Source: Flavobacterium nitratireducens
GTDB lineage: Bacteria; Bacteroidota; Bacteroidia; Flavobacteriales; Flavobacteriaceae
Assembly (NCBI RefSeq): GCF_029625335.1
Contig: NZ_CP121111.1
Location: 2,108,001 to 2,172,000, forward strand
Reading direction: 5' to 3'
DNA: 64,000 nucleotides
Under the pieces are notes generated by a model. The model made no database searches. It had not been told where the DNA came from and saw only the letters and a program-made list of their open reading frames with translations. This document shows, in pieces, positions 56,047-64,000 of this stretch (within the stretch, counting starts at the first letter, position 1; every line of letters starts with the position of its first letter). The translations under genes were made by a program, and so were the position numbers.

Positions 56047-56814
56047 TTAATCTCTACTTGATAGTTTTGATAATAATCTCAAGAATTCGATATACAGCCA
56101 TACTAATGTAATCATTAATCCCATGGCTCCAAACCATTCCATGTATTTTGGCATTCTTTGTTGTACTCCTTCTTCGATTCGGTCAAAGTCTAAGAATAAG
56201 TTTAATGCAGCAATCACGATTACAAAAACACTAATACCAATACTCCATAACGAATTTCCGTAGTGCACAGGTTGGTAACTTGTAAATAAAGAAAAAAGCC
56301 AAGAGATAAGGTAATAAGTAGCAATCGCCAAAGTAGCTGCTACTACCACTGATTTAAATTGTTCTGTAACTTTGATAATTCGGTATTTATACAATCCTAA
56401 GCACACAGCAAACGTTACGAATGTAGCTCCTACAGCTTGAATTACAATACCTGGATACTTTGCTTCAAAAATAGCTGAAATTCCGCCAATAAATAAACCT
56501 TCAAATAATGCGTATCCTGGAGCTAGATATCCTGAATATTGTGGTTTGAAAGCGGAAATAATAACTAATACAAAACCAACAATTGCACCACCAATAGCAG
56601 GAAGAATAGGGTTCATGCCATTAAATGTTAGCCACCAAATTACCATTGCAGATGCAGTTAATAACAAGAACAGTAAAATGGTTTTGTTTATGGTTCCTGA
56701 TAATGACATTTCTTGATCATAACCAATAACGGTTGCTTCGTGAATTTGCTCAGCTCTCGAAGTAGGTGAGAAGCTTTTATTGTTTAAAAATGGGTTTCTA
56801 GATTTAAAATTCAT
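56047..56814 (-). CDS. Bax inhibitor-1/YccA family membrane protein
   Basis: A 255-residue protein with seven hydrophobic helices. It begins MNFKSRNPFLNNKSFSPTSR and has the conserved acidic end of the last helices (LDFDRIEEGVQQRMPKYMEW). BI-1/YccA proteins include calcium-leak channels and FtsH modulators; the precise role here is not known. Confidence 0.9.
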   Translation of the reverse strand: MNFKSRNPFLNNKSFSPTSRAEQIHEATVIGYDQEMSLSGTINKTILLFLLLTASAMVIWWLTFNGMNPILPAIGGAIVGFVLVIISAFKPQYSGYLAPGYALFEGLFIGGISAIFEAKYPGIVIQAVGATFVTFAVCLGLYKYRIIKVTEQFKSVVVAATLAIATYYLISWLFSLFTSYQPVHYGNSLWSIGISVFVIVIAALNLFLDFDRIEEGVQQRMPKYMEWFGAMGLMITLVWLYIEFLRLLSKLSSRD

Positions 56815-56940
56815 ACTGTATTCATTTTATGTTAGTCAAATATAAAAGATATTTTCTTAGGTCATTGTTTAAATCTTCTTAATTTTCTTAAAGAATTTAG
56901 CTTGTTTTTATTAATGAGATAGATTGAAAGTTGTTTTACA

Positions 56941-56977
56941 AAAAAACCCGTCTTGTTTTGGATGACAAGACGGGTTT
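56941..56977. terminator. Terminator after pyk
   Basis: AAACCCGTCTTG and CAAGACGGGTTT form a perfect 12-bp stem, with A- and T-rich flanks. It lies just 3' of pyk on the minus strand. Confidence 0.85.
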
Positions 56978-57000
56978 ATATTATTAGAATAGTCGAAAAA

Positions 57001-58443
57001 TTAGCTAATTTCAGAAACTCTCAAAGTGTTAACCATTCCTTTATCTTTAATAGGCATAGAAGCAAGGTTTATAATGTAATCACCAGCTTGAACGTGTCCT
57101 TTTTCTTTAGCGATAGAGTTGATTTCGGTTACTGTTGTATCTGTACTTTCTTCTTTATCGTAAAAATAAGTTCTAACTCCCCATAGCAAACTTAATTGTG
57201 TAAGGATTCTTTTGTTTGAAGTAAATACTAAAATTTCAGCAGTTGTAGGTCTACAAGCTGATAACTGGAATCCAGTATAACCACTGTTAGTCATTGTAGA
57301 AATGGCTTTAGCTTCGATTGAGTTAGCCATAACCGCTGCATGACGACAAATTGTTTTTGTAATAAAACGATTCGTTTTAATTTGTGGCGTATTTTGAGGA
57401 ACTTGGATAAGTGGAGAGTTTTCAACTGCTTCACAAATTTGAGTCATTTTTTGGATTACTTGTACTGGGTAGTTTCCAGTTGCAGTTTCTCCAGAAAGCA
57501 TTACAGCATCTGCACCATCCATTACTGAGTTCGCTACGTCATTTACTTCAGCTCTAGTAGGAGTTAAACTAGTAATCATTGTCTCCATCATTTGTGTAGC
57601 AACGATAACAGGAATTCTAGCTGTTTTTGCTCTGCGGATTAAGTCTTTTTGTACTAATGGAACTTCGTGCGCTGGTAATTCAACACCTAGGTCACCACGA
57701 GCAACCATTAAAGCATCACAATACGCTACAATTTTATCCATGTTTTCTAATGCTTCTGGCATTTCGATTTTGGCAACAATTGGAATTTTGTATTTTGAAT
57801 GTTCAGCAATTAAGTCTTGTAAGTCTTGTAAATCACGTGGTGTTTTTACGAAAGAAAGCGCAATCCAGTCTACTTTTTGCTCAATTGCAAAAATAGCATC
57901 AGCAATATCTTTTTCTGTCAAAGCAGGAAGAGAGATTTTAGTATTAGGAAGGTTTACCCCTTTTTTAGATTTTAATTCACCACCTTGAATAACTTTGGCA
58001 ACAACTTCTGTGTTTTTATCTGTTGAAACGATTTCGAAAATTAATTTTCCATCATCTAATAAGATTCTTTCTCCTGGATTAACATCGTTAGGAAAGTTTT
58101 TATATTTCATGAAAACTCTTTCGGCTGTTCCAATAATGTCTTCAGCTGTAGTAAAAGTGATTAGGTCTCCATCATTAACAACCACACCGTCGTTCATTAC
58201 TCCAACACGAAGTTTAGGTCCTTGTAAATCAGCTAAAATTGCTGTAGTGTATCCAAATTCTTCATTAAGACTTCTGATGATTTCAATTCTGTTTTTTACA
58301 TCATTGTAATCAGCATGAGAAAAGTTAATTCTAAACACATTTACACCTGCTTCAACCATATCTTTAATGGTTTCTCTTGTGCTGCAAGCAGGCCCAAGGG
58401 TAGCCACAATTTTAGTTTTCTTGTTTGTAGTAATCATTTGCAT
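57001..58443 (-). CDS. pyk: Pyruvate kinase
   Basis: A 480-residue glycolytic enzyme making pyruvate and ATP from PEP. Motifs: TKIVATLGPACSTRE, VFRINFSHADY, ILADLQGPKLRVG, the active-site IVAKIEMPEALEN, DALMVARGDLGVELP and VIVATQMMETMI. The ATG at 58443 overlaps the preceding stop by one base (TAATG), giving coupling to the IPExxxVDY gene; a second ATG two codons on is also possible. Confidence 0.96.
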   Translation of the reverse strand: MQMITTNKKTKIVATLGPACSTRETIKDMVEAGVNVFRINFSHADYNDVKNRIEIIRSLNEEFGYTTAILADLQGPKLRVGVMNDGVVVNDGDLITFTTAEDIIGTAERVFMKYKNFPNDVNPGERILLDDGKLIFEIVSTDKNTEVVAKVIQGGELKSKKGVNLPNTKISLPALTEKDIADAIFAIEQKVDWIALSFVKTPRDLQDLQDLIAEHSKYKIPIVAKIEMPEALENMDKIVAYCDALMVARGDLGVELPAHEVPLVQKDLIRRAKTARIPVIVATQMMETMITSLTPTRAEVNDVANSVMDGADAVMLSGETATGNYPVQVIQKMTQICEAVENSPLIQVPQNTPQIKTNRFITKTICRHAAVMANSIEAKAISTMTNSGYTGFQLSACRPTTAEILVFTSNKRILTQLSLLWGVRTYFYDKEESTDTTVTEINSIAKEKGHVQAGDYIINLASMPIKDKGMVNTLRVSEIS

Positions 58444-58931
58444 TAAAAAATTAGATTGTTTTTAGATTTTATTTGTTTTGTTTCAACAGTATATACCGTT
58501 GTTATGTTTTCTATAGTATTTAATATTGTCTTTATTTTGTTTATGTCAATGCTATCATCTGCGTTCTCAATTTTTAAAAAATAATCTGCTTTTTTAAATT
58601 CAGGTAAAAGGTATACTTTAGTAGTAATCCCTTCATTTGTATCTGAAAATAAATCTTGGGTAGAACCGTTATTTTTTTGTATTACTTCATTAATGTTTTC
58701 TACTAAGTTCCATCCCACAGTACTTTCTTCGTCATAAAAGTAAAACCTTGAAAATTTTGTTTCCCCTTCTTTAATATTGATATGAACTTCATCTGAGCTT
58801 TTAGCTAGATTTATGGGAAGTTTTTGATTGATAAAATATGCCAATCTATAATCCTCTAAAGAAGTGTGAATTGCAATAAGATTGTAATCAATTTCATCGA
58901 ATTCATCAATACTTAATTTATGAACAGCCAT
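58443..58931 (-). CDS. IPExxxVDY family protein
   Basis: A 162-residue protein starting MAVHKLSIDEFDEIDYNLIA; an ATG two codons upstream is an alternative. The name-giving motif appears in the variant form LPEFKKADYFLKIE near residue 113. The family is Bacteroidota-specific, of unknown function, and typically lies between rnc and pyk, as here. No membrane or signal segment is seen. Confidence 0.9.
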   Translation of the reverse strand: MAVHKLSIDEFDEIDYNLIAIHTSLEDYRLAYFINQKLPINLAKSSDEVHINIKEGETKFSRFYFYDEESTVGWNLVENINEVIQKNNGSTQDLFSDTNEGITTKVYLLPEFKKADYFLKIENADDSIDINKIKTILNTIENITTVYTVETKQIKSKNNLIF

Positions 58932-59045
58932 CTTCATTAAAAATAAGGTTGTAAATATACTATTTCTCCCGAAGTTTAACTGTTTAAAAAATAATCATTT
59001 CGTTAAATTTAAAACGAAATCGATATAGCTAATGTGTATTTGTGT

Positions 59046-59789
59046 TTATTTTTTGTTCATTTTTTCTTGAAATGCAAAATAGGCTCTTTGAGAAGCTTTT
59101 TCTTCAGCTTTCTTTTTAGAGGTCGCTCTTGCTTTGGCAACTACTTTTTCATCGATGCTTAATTTTACCCCAAATAAACGTTGTCCATCTAGTGCATTGT
59201 CTTCAAAAATATCATAATGGAATTGTCTTTTTTCTTTTTGACACCATTCGATAATTAAACTTTTGTAGCTAATCACCTTACCTTCGAGTCTTGCGATATC
59301 AACATAAGGAAGAATTACTTTTTTTTGAATAAATTTTTCACAAAATGGATAACCTTTATCTAGGTAGATTGCTCCTATGAGCGATTCAAAGATGTTTCCG
59401 TGTATATTTTCACCAAAATGTTGTACTGGAACCTTGCTGTCCACAAATCGGATAAGATCTAAGTCTTTGCCTAATTCATTTAGGTGTTCTCTACTTACAA
59501 TTTTAGAACGCATTTTCGTTAAATACCCTTCGTCGCCATGTGGTACTTCGTTAAATAAATGTGCTGCTATTACTGAACTAAGCATTGCGTCTCCTAAAAA
59601 TTCCAGTCGCTCGTAGCTTATTGGGTTGCCGTTAGAATCGGTTTTTCCCGAAGAACGATGTGTAAATGCTTTGTGATAGTGATTTAATTCATTAGGAGCA
59701 AAGCCTAGAATTTTTTGAATAGCTTCAAAAAAAATCCCGTCTTCTTGAGGACGACGGGACTTTGTAAATATTTTTTTGAATATACTCAT
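59046..59789 (-). CDS. rnc: Ribonuclease III
   Basis: A 247-residue double-stranded RNA endonuclease for rRNA and mRNA processing. The catalytic signature is ERLEFLGDAMLSSVIAAHLF near residue 60, with the second metal Glu in ESLIGAIYLDKGY. A double-stranded RNA-binding domain ends it (SYKSLIIEWCQKEKRQFHY, then AKARATSKKKAEEKASQRAY). It follows fabF by 9 bp. Confidence 0.96.
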   Translation of the reverse strand: MSIFKKIFTKSRRPQEDGIFFEAIQKILGFAPNELNHYHKAFTHRSSGKTDSNGNPISYERLEFLGDAMLSSVIAAHLFNEVPHGDEGYLTKMRSKIVSREHLNELGKDLDLIRFVDSKVPVQHFGENIHGNIFESLIGAIYLDKGYPFCEKFIQKKVILPYVDIARLEGKVISYKSLIIEWCQKEKRQFHYDIFEDNALDGQRLFGVKLSIDEKVVAKARATSKKKAEEKASQRAYFAFQEKMNKK

Positions 59790-59798
59790 AGTATCAAA

Positions 59799-61052
59799 TT
59801 AGAATCCTAATTTTTTTACTAATACACAAGCATTATGACCTCCAAAACCAAAAGTATTACTCATAACAACATTCATCTCTCTTTTTTGAGCAACGTTGAA
59901 AGTAAAGTTTAACTTTGGATCTATATGTTCATCATCAGTGAAATGATTAATTGTAGGAGGAACTATTCCGTGTTTGATAGAAAGAATGGCAGCAATAGTC
60001 TCAATAGCTCCGGCAGCACCTAGTAGGTGACCTGTCATAGATTTAGTTGAGTTTAAGTTCATTGTGTAGGCGTGTTCGCCAAAAACTTGCTCGATTGCTT
60101 TACTTTCTGCCATGTCTCCTAGAGGTGTTGAAGTACCGTGCATGTTAACTCCGTCAACATCTGTTGGTTTTAAACCAGCATCTCTTAAGCAGTTTAGCAT
60201 AACATTTTTAGCACCTAAACCTTCTGGGTGTGGAGCAGTGATATGGTGTGCATCGGCAGACATACCTCCACCTCCAATTTCGCAGTAAATTTTAGCACCA
60301 CGAGCTACTGCATGTTCGTATTCTTCAAGAATGATTGCTCCTGCACCTTCTCCTAGTACAAATCCATCTCTGTCTTTGTCCATTGGTCTAGAAGCTGTTT
60401 TTGGGTCCTCATTTCTTGTAGATAAAGCATGCATAGCGTTAAATCCACCCATACCAGCAATAGTCACTGCGGCTTCAGAACCTCCAGTTACCATTACATC
60501 GGCATGACCTAATCTAATATAGTTGAAAGCATCAATAATAGCGTTTGTAGAAGAAGCGCATGCGGAAACGGTTCCGAAATTTGGTCCTCTAAAACCATAT
60601 TTAATTGAAATGTGTCCACAAGCAATATCTCCAATCATTTTTGGGATAAAGAAAGGGTTGAATCGAGGTGTTCCGTCACCTGCAGCATAATTAAGAACTT
60701 CAATTTGGAAAGTTTCCAGACCTCCAATACCTGATCCCCAAATTACTCCTGCACGATCTTTGTCAATTTTGTCTAAATCAAAATTTGCGTCTTTCATTGC
60801 TTCTTCAGAAGAAACCATGGCGTATTGAGCATAACGGTCCATTTTACGGGCTTCTTTTCGGTCGATAAATTCTTCAACGTTGAAGTTTTTAAGTTCGCAA
60901 GCAAATTGTGTTCTAAATTTTGAAGCATCAAAATAAGTTATTGGTGCAGCCCCGCTAACTCCGTTAATAAGGCCATTCCAATACTCTTCAATATTGTTTC
61001 CAATAGGAGTAAGTGCACCTAAACCTGTTACAACAACTCGTCTTAATACCAT
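59799..61052 (-). CDS. fabF: 3-oxoacyl-[ACP] synthase II
   Basis: A 417-residue condensing enzyme that elongates acyl-ACP with malonyl-ACP. The catalytic Cys is in VSACASSTNAII, the histidines in MHGTSTPLGD and STKSMTGHLLGAAGAIE, and the end is NTFGFGGHNACVL. It is downstream of acpP, its substrate carrier, separated by a hairpin. Confidence 0.97.
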   Translation of the reverse strand: MVLRRVVVTGLGALTPIGNNIEEYWNGLINGVSGAAPITYFDASKFRTQFACELKNFNVEEFIDRKEARKMDRYAQYAMVSSEEAMKDANFDLDKIDKDRAGVIWGSGIGGLETFQIEVLNYAAGDGTPRFNPFFIPKMIGDIACGHISIKYGFRGPNFGTVSACASSTNAIIDAFNYIRLGHADVMVTGGSEAAVTIAGMGGFNAMHALSTRNEDPKTASRPMDKDRDGFVLGEGAGAIILEEYEHAVARGAKIYCEIGGGGMSADAHHITAPHPEGLGAKNVMLNCLRDAGLKPTDVDGVNMHGTSTPLGDMAESKAIEQVFGEHAYTMNLNSTKSMTGHLLGAAGAIETIAAILSIKHGIVPPTINHFTDDEHIDPKLNFTFNVAQKREMNVVMSNTFGFGGHNACVLVKKLGF

Positions 61053-61184
61053 ATATTCTGTATTTTGTTATCTTTAAACAAACAAAACCCACGCTTTCTT
61101 TTGTGTTTACTTAAGAGCCATGGGGTGCTGTATTATCTATGTAGATTGAAATTCAATCTGTATTTTTAATTTTTAAAAATAATA

Positions 61185-61216
61185 ACACCCGACAACAGAT
61201 TTATGTAATCGGGTGT
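61185..61216 (-). terminator. Hairpin between acpP and fabF
   Basis: ACACCCGA and TCGGGTGT (61209-61216) form a perfect 8-bp stem. On the minus strand it is followed by a T-rich stretch. It may partly end acpP transcription, so that acpP is made in excess of fabF. Confidence 0.65.
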
Positions 61217-61223
61217 ACGTGTA

Positions 61224-61460
61224 TTATTTTTTTGCTTCTTCGATATAAGAGATAGCTTGACCAACAGTAGCAATGTTTTCAGCTTGATCGTCTGGAATTT
61301 GGATGTCAAATTCTTTTTCGAATTCCATAATAAGCTCAACAGTGTCTAATGAGTCAGCTCCTAAATCATTAGTGAAGCTTGCTTCTGTTACAACTTCGTT
61401 TTCGTCAACGCCTAATTTGTCTACGATAATCGCTTTTACTCTTGATGCAATGTCTGACAT
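61224..61460 (-). CDS. acpP: Acyl carrier protein
   Basis: A 78-residue acidic carrier. The phosphopantetheine Ser is Ser37 in [17 protein letters not shown]. The end [20 protein letters not shown] is canonical. It is the first gene of the minus-strand run acpP-fabF-rnc. Confidence 0.97.
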   Translation of the reverse strand: MSDIASRVKAIIVDKLGVDENEVVTEASFTNDLGADSLDTVELIMEFEKEFDIQIPDDQAENIATVGQAISYIEEAKK

Positions 61461-61635
61461 AATCTTTAATTTTAGAATTTAATTTGGAGGCAAAAATAAA
61501 AAACTTTATTTTAAAACCACCATTAAGTTGATAAATGTAACATCTAAATTAGAAAATATTTTTGAACAAAGAGTTCTTAATGCCGTATTATTTGGTTTTT
61601 TATTCTTTTTTTGTGTCAAATTAACGTGATGAATT

Positions 61636-62205
61636 ATGAAAAAAATAGTTGTTTTTGCTTCTGGATCTGGGACAAATGCTGAAAATATTATAAAATATTT
61701 TAAAGGAAGTGCAATTGGAGAGGTTGTAAGTGTTTTTACCAATAATGCAAATGCGAAGGTGATTGATAGAGCAAAAAATAATGCAGTGCCAGTAGAAATT
61801 TTTACAAAGACCGAACTTTATGAAAGTAATTTTGTACATAAAATTAACGCAATCAAGCCTGATTTAATTGTTTTAGCTGGTTTTTTGTTGAAATTTCCAG
61901 ATGAATTAATCAGTGCTTACCCTGATAAGGTCATAAATATTCATCCAGCATTATTGCCTAAGTATGGTGGTAAAGGGATGTACGGTATGCATGTACATAG
62001 AGCTGTAGTGGAAAATAAAGAGAAAGAAACAGGTATTAGTATTCATTATGTAAATGAACATTATGATGAAGGTGCAATAATTTTTCAAAAATCAGTTACT
62101 GTTTTAGGGACTGACACCGCAGAAGTGGTTGCGGAAAAAATTCACGAACTAGAACAAAAATATTTTCCTAGTGTAATCGAGGATATACTTAAATCTAAAT
62201 CGTAA
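61636..62205 (+). CDS. purN: Phosphoribosylglycinamide formyltransferase
   Basis: A 189-residue folate-dependent enzyme of purine synthesis. It opens KKIVVFASGSGTNAENIIKYF, has LAGFLLKFPDELI, the catalytic INIHPALLPKYGGKGMYG and the Asp in HYVNEHYDEGAIIFQ. It is divergent from acpP, with a 175-bp spacer. purF lies 1.7 kb downstream. Confidence 0.96.
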   Translation: MKKIVVFASGSGTNAENIIKYFKGSAIGEVVSVFTNNANAKVIDRAKNNAVPVEIFTKTELYESNFVHKINAIKPDLIVLAGFLLKFPDELISAYPDKVINIHPALLPKYGGKGMYGMHVHRAVVENKEKETGISIHYVNEHYDEGAIIFQKSVTVLGTDTAEVVAEKIHELEQKYFPSVIEDILKSKS

Positions 62206-62207
62206 AA

Positions 62208-62687
62208 TTGGATTATCAAGTACACATATATACAGATGGGGCGGCCAAGGGAAATCCTGGTCCTGGAGGTTATGGGATTGTGATGGAATTAGTAGGTTCT
62301 TCTCATCGAAAAGAATTTTATGAGGGTTTTAGGTATACTACAAACAATAGAATGGAATTATTGGCTGTGATTGTAGGTCTTGAGAAATTAAAAAAGCCAA
62401 ACATGAAGGTGTTAGTTGTTTCAGATTCTAAATATGTGGTTGATTCAGTTGTTAAAAAGTGGGTTTTAGGTTGGGAAAAAAAATCATTCGCTGGACGGAA
62501 AAATGCAGATTTGTGGAAGCGTTTTTTAGTTGTGTATAGAAAACATCTTGTTGATTTTAAATGGATAAAAGGTCATAATAGTCATCCTCAAAATGAACGT
62601 TGCGATGAACTGGCTGTTTTTGCATCTAGTCAGAAAAACTTATCCATTGATGCATTTTATGAAAAAGAAGAGGGGCGTATTTTGTGA
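62208..62687 (+). CDS. rnhA: Ribonuclease HI
   Basis: A 159-residue enzyme that cleaves RNA in RNA-DNA hybrids. The four metal-binding acids are present: Asp in IYTDGAAKGNPGPGG, Glu in NNRMELLAVI, Asp in VVSDSKYVV and Asp in NERCDELAVF. The start is TTG at 62208, two bases after the purN stop; no in-frame ATG lies nearby, so translation may depend on reinitiation. Confidence 0.93.
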   Translation: MDYQVHIYTDGAAKGNPGPGGYGIVMELVGSSHRKEFYEGFRYTTNNRMELLAVIVGLEKLKKPNMKVLVVSDSKYVVDSVVKKWVLGWEKKSFAGRKNADLWKRFLVVYRKHLVDFKWIKGHNSHPQNERCDELAVFASSQKNLSIDAFYEKEEGRIL

Positions 62688-62731
62688 TAATTTTGTAGAT
62701 TTTAACTTTTGCAAGATTGCAACATATAAAT

Positions 62732-62739
62732 TATCTTTG
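62732..62739 (+). promoter_or_regulatory. Promoter of the PfkB-family kinase gene
   Basis: TATCTTTG matches TAnnTTTG exactly, and TTG at 62709-62711 lies 20 nt upstream as the -33 element. The start codon is 25 bp downstream. This is the clearest promoter in the window. Confidence 0.6.
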
Positions 62740-62763
62740 CAGCTTTAATTTGAAATTCATAAA

Positions 62764-63687
62764 ATGAATAAATTATTGATTGTTGGAACAGTCGCTTTCG
62801 ACGCAATTGAAACCCCATTTGGGAAAACGGATAAGATCTTAGGTGGTGCTGGAACGTATATTGGTCTTTCTGCGGCTTTTTTTAAACTACAATCAGCCAT
62901 TGTCTCAGTCGTAGGCGATGATTTTCCACAAGAATACATTGATTTATTGATAGAAAGAAATATTGATATTTCTGGATTAGAAGTTGTGAAAGGTGGAAAA
63001 ACATTCTTTTGGAGTGGGCGTTATCATAACGATTTGAATTCAAGAGATACTTTAGACACTCAATTAAACGTTTTGGCCGATTTTCAGCCAAAAGTTCCTC
63101 AAAATTTTAAAAATGCCGATGTAGTAATGCTAGGAAATTTGCATCCATTAGTGCAAAGTGGTGTTTTAGATCAATTAGAAAGTAAACCAAAATTAGTAGT
63201 TTTAGATACTATGAATTTTTGGATGGATTGTGCATTACCTGAATTGTTAGATGTAATTAAAAGAGTAGATGTAATTACAATCAATGATGAAGAAGCAAGA
63301 CAGCTTTCTGGTGAATATTCACTTGTAAAAGCTGCGGCTAAAATTCAGGAAATGGGACCTAAATATGTGGTGATAAAAAAGGGTGAGCATGGAGCATTGT
63401 TATTCCATGAAACCAATGTGTTTTTTGCGCCAGCTTTACCATTAGAGGAAGTTTTTGATCCAACAGGAGCGGGTGATACATTTGCTGGAGGTTTTACTGG
63501 ATTTATCACTCAAAGTGAGAATGTTTCGTTTGAAAACATGAAAAATGCAATTATTTATGGGTCGAATTTAGCCTCTTTTTGTGTGGAGAAATTTGGAACG
63601 GAACGAATGCTTAGTTTAGAGAAAGAAGAAGTTGTGTCTCGATTGAGACAATTTAAATCATTGACACAATTTGATATAGAATTATAA
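62764..63687 (+). CDS. PfkB family carbohydrate/nucleoside kinase
   Basis: A 307-residue ribokinase-like kinase. It starts MNKLLIVGTVAFDAIETPFG and has GGAGTYIGLSAAFF, VSVVGDDFP and the catalytic FDPTGAGDTFAGGFTGF near residue 235 with the base Asp. The substrate (sugar or nucleoside) is not evident. It sits between rnhA and purF and has its own promoter and terminator. Confidence 0.93.
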   Translation: MNKLLIVGTVAFDAIETPFGKTDKILGGAGTYIGLSAAFFKLQSAIVSVVGDDFPQEYIDLLIERNIDISGLEVVKGGKTFFWSGRYHNDLNSRDTLDTQLNVLADFQPKVPQNFKNADVVMLGNLHPLVQSGVLDQLESKPKLVVLDTMNFWMDCALPELLDVIKRVDVITINDEEARQLSGEYSLVKAAAKIQEMGPKYVVIKKGEHGALLFHETNVFFAPALPLEEVFDPTGAGDTFAGGFTGFITQSENVSFENMKNAIIYGSNLASFCVEKFGTERMLSLEKEEVVSRLRQFKSLTQFDIEL

Positions 63688-63692
63688 TAGAT

Positions 63693-63717
63693 AAACCTCG
63701 GAAACGGGGTTTTTTTG
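63693..63717 (+). terminator. Terminator after the PfkB-family kinase gene
   Basis: AAACCTCG and CGGGGTTT pair around GAAA, with one G-T pair, followed by TTTTT. Confidence 0.75.
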
Positions 63718-63866
63718 TTCCGTAACTAGTACTTTCTGGATTTATTAATCTAGATTAACCTTAAAAAGGAATGAAAAAACGAACTTTGTACATTCAAAAA
63801 ACAACAAATAGTAAATTTATTAAAGTTTGCTAGCATAGATTAAACAAAATAACAAACACAACTACA

Positions 63867-64000
63867 ATGAGCGACGCTTTAAAACATGAATGTGGAATAG
63901 CTTTAGTTAGACTACTTAAACCGCTTGAATTTTACAAAGAAAAGTACGGTTCTGCTTTTTATGGGATACAAAAAATGTATCTGATGATGGAAAAACAGCA
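63867..64000 (+). CDS. purF: Amidophosphoribosyltransferase, N-terminal end (partial)
   Basis: The first 44 codons of the enzyme that starts purine synthesis. The opening MSDALKHECGIALVRLLKP, then YGSAFYGIQKMYLMMEKQ, matches flavobacterial PurF as I remember it. Cys9 in HECGIA is the expected glutaminase nucleophile. The rest lies beyond the window. Confidence 0.85.
   Translation, partial: MSDALKHECGIALVRLLKPLEFYKEKYGSAFYGIQKMYLMMEKQ

Overview
The window is about 64 kb of a low-GC Bacteroidota chromosome, most likely a Flavobacterium or a close relative. The evidence is the predicted proteins (a Bat aerotolerance operon, a THC0290_0291-type protein beside gdhA, an IPExxxVDY protein beside pyruvate kinase, a flavobacterial purF start), promoter-like TAnnTTTG boxes, hardly any Shine-Dalgarno sequences, and strong A/T-rich intergenic spacers. 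No rRNA, tRNA or CRISPR array was seen. The family names come from reading the proteins; no database search was run.

Layout. 1-2.6 kb: end of an endonuclease/exonuclease/phosphatase protein, 3-hydroxyanthranilate dioxygenase and an ALDH7-type aldehyde dehydrogenase. 2.6-8.6 kb: small outer-membrane protein, PPP phosphatase, a PAS histidine kinase with its response regulator, an AlbA_2-type protein, a DUF4382 lipoprotein and an SDR oxidoreductase. 8.9-18.5 kb: a long Bat operon (moxR, DUF58, BatD-like, batA, batB, batC, batD, batE) with a four-helix-bundle gene inserted in it. 18.6-22.4 kb: cvpA, pheS, small unknown genes and a GIY-YIG gene bracketed by inverted repeats. 22.4-29.5 kb: gpsA, a YqhD-like dehydrogenase, a DJ-1/PfpI protein with a divergent LysR regulator, nadD-gmk-yicC and an ArsC/Spx protein. 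29.5-31.9 kb: tandem DinB-like genes and a complete IS256/IS1249-like insertion sequence. 31.9-45.7 kb: gdhA, recO, a broken lipoprotein, ileS-dksA-lspA, a formyl-THF cycloligase, uvrC and a patatin-like protein. 45.7-64 kb: a candidate small RNA, DUF3108 and tryptophan dioxygenase, an M23 peptidase, pgi, rlpA, CYTH, Gcr-type membrane protein, dinB, BI-1, the set pyk-IPExxxVDY-rnc-fabF-acpP, then purN-rnhA-pfkB-purF.

Two themes stand out. First, at least ten conserved genes carry single-base indels, mostly in homopolymers, and one of these indels fuses DUF3108 to tryptophan dioxygenase. One gene also carries an in-frame stop. So many lesions in otherwise intact housekeeping genes look more like uncorrected read errors than decay, so the affected genes are described here as reconstructed. 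Second, the spacers are full of short word-like inverted repeats. Two small orphan genes (four-helix bundle at 10.97 kb, GIY-YIG at 21.9 kb) are each enclosed by perfect inverted copies of a 24- or 28-bp repeat, with a further copy close by. This resembles REP/RAYT-type arrangements and is the best candidate here for something undescribed.

Genes that work together include tryptophan dioxygenase and 3-hydroxyanthranilate dioxygenase (kynurenine route, with nadD later in NAD synthesis), fabF/acpP (fatty-acid synthesis), purN/purF (purines), uvrC/dinB/recO (DNA repair and damage tolerance), and the Bat membrane complex with its MoxR ATPase.
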